From the NCBI GenBank assembly GCA_964503525.1, contig CAZCZY010000003.1:1-5705 (forward strand): a stretch of DNA of 5,705 nt, written 5' to 3'. This document shows, piece after piece, positions 5,446-5,705 of the stretch; positions within the stretch are counted from its first letter, which is position 1, and each line of letters begins with the position of its first letter. Under the pieces are notes generated by a model, which saw only the letters and a program-made list of their open reading frames with translations, was not told where the DNA came from and made no database searches. The DNA comes from CAZCZY01 sp964503525. GTDB taxonomy: Bacteria > Patescibacteriota > JAUYIX01. Made by a program: the position numbers and the translations under genes.

Positions 5446-5454
5446 ATTATAGCA
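5446..5454 (-). promoter_or_regulatory. Extended -10 promoter of the heliorhodopsin gene
   Basis: The minus strand reads TGCTATAAT, a perfect TATAAT with the TGn extension. There is no good -35 at 16-18 bp upstream (GAGCGA at 17), which is typical of extended -10 promoters. Transcription would start near 5440 and leave a leader of about 26 bases containing the ribosome-binding site. Confidence 0.75.
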
Positions 5455-5481
5455 CTGCATATCGTATCTCGCTCTTGATAT

Positions 5482-5492
5482 AGGCCAGGCCT
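5482..5492. promoter_or_regulatory. Palindrome upstream of the heliorhodopsin promoter
   Basis: AGGCCAGGCCT is a perfect 11-bp palindrome centred on one base. It lies about 43-53 bp upstream of the predicted heliorhodopsin start site, in the 113-bp gap between two divergent genes. It could be an operator, but no regulator is identifiable, and GGCC-rich palindromes also arise by chance. Confidence 0.25.
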
Positions 5493-5526
5493 TTACTAAG
5501 CGCTCATGCAGACGTAGTCAGGCCCC

Positions 5527-5705
5527 ATGCCAACCCCCGCCGCTCTCACCAAAACCATCACCACGCTCGCAAAAGACGTGTACGCCCGCCTCGGCAGGCT
5601 TCGACGAAAAAGTCTACGAAAACGCTATGGCAGTCGGCCTGCGCCTGGCCAAAATCCCATACCAAGCCCAAAAAGTCGTCGAGCTCACCTACAAAGAGCA
5701 CTACG
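5527..5705 (+). pseudogene. GxxExxY-family protein, 5' part, frameshifted and cut by the window end
   Basis: The ATG at 5527 is the first start after an in-frame TAG at 5515; only a weak AGG precedes it. The first frame gives MPTPAALTKTITTLAKDVYA then RLG, which resembles the N-terminal helix of GxxExxY proteins. From 5597 the next frame gives GFDEKVYENAMAVGLRLAKI, then PYQAQKVVELTYKEHY to the window end, including the signature G-x2-E-x2-Y. The two parts join smoothly only if the frame changes at GGCAGGC (5593-5599). One extra A, or two missing bases as in GGCGCAGGC, would explain it, and the second restores the usual LGxGF spacing. GxxExxY proteins are small, of unproven function, and sometimes likened to PD-(D/E)xK nucleases. 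The shift may be a real mutation or an error in the assembled sequence. Confidence 0.75.

Noticed and set aside
1..5705. Recoded TGA (as in Gracilibacteria or Absconditabacteria)
   Set aside because: TGA sits exactly at the expected C-terminal ends of the heliorhodopsin and DUF167 genes, so it acts as stop.

Overview
The window looks like chromosomal DNA of an uncultured bacterium, most likely Candidatus Patescibacteria (CPR) or another monoderm lineage. This is an inference from gene content: a TrmB-type winged-helix regulator, a DUF167 protein, a GxxExxY protein, several small orphan genes, tight packing and a heliorhodopsin. The standard genetic code fits, because TGA ends several otherwise well-formed genes. 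No tRNA, rRNA, CRISPR array, insertion sequence or phage gene is visible.

Layout. (1) 1-1683 (+): a class II CCA-adding/poly(A) polymerase family tRNA nucleotidyltransferase with an HD domain; nothing upstream is visible. (2) 1676-2278 (-): an unrecognised 200-aa protein that converges on the CCA gene and overlaps it by 8 bp. A hairpin with a U-tract, readable as a terminator only for the minus strand, is built from the 3' ends of both genes. (3) 2401-3183 (-): a TrmB-family regulator. In front of it lie two near-identical 12-bp repeats and a -10-like box almost touching the ATG. (4) 3184-3437: a divergent intergenic region with palindromes and the leader of the next gene. (5) 3438-3881 and 3907-4236 (+): two small unrecognised proteins, 25 bp apart, closed by a strong intrinsic terminator at 4260-4295. 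The second contains an internal duplication of a beta-hairpin-like motif. (6) 5413 down to 4332 (-): a complete heliorhodopsin followed 77 bp later by a DUF167/YggU protein. The heliorhodopsin has a clear extended -10 promoter and Shine-Dalgarno. (7) 5527-5705 (+): the start of a GxxExxY-family gene, broken by an apparent frameshift and cut by the window end.

The most notable content is the heliorhodopsin. It has seven membrane segments, a Schiff-base lysine at residue 241 and a glutamate counterion at residue 107, the numbering known for heliorhodopsin 48C12. No retinal-synthesis gene is present here, so the chromophore would come from elsewhere in the genome or from outside. The other genes are housekeeping (CCA addition), regulation (TrmB) or unknown. 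Nothing in the sequence ties the light sensor to the TrmB unit beyond proximity.
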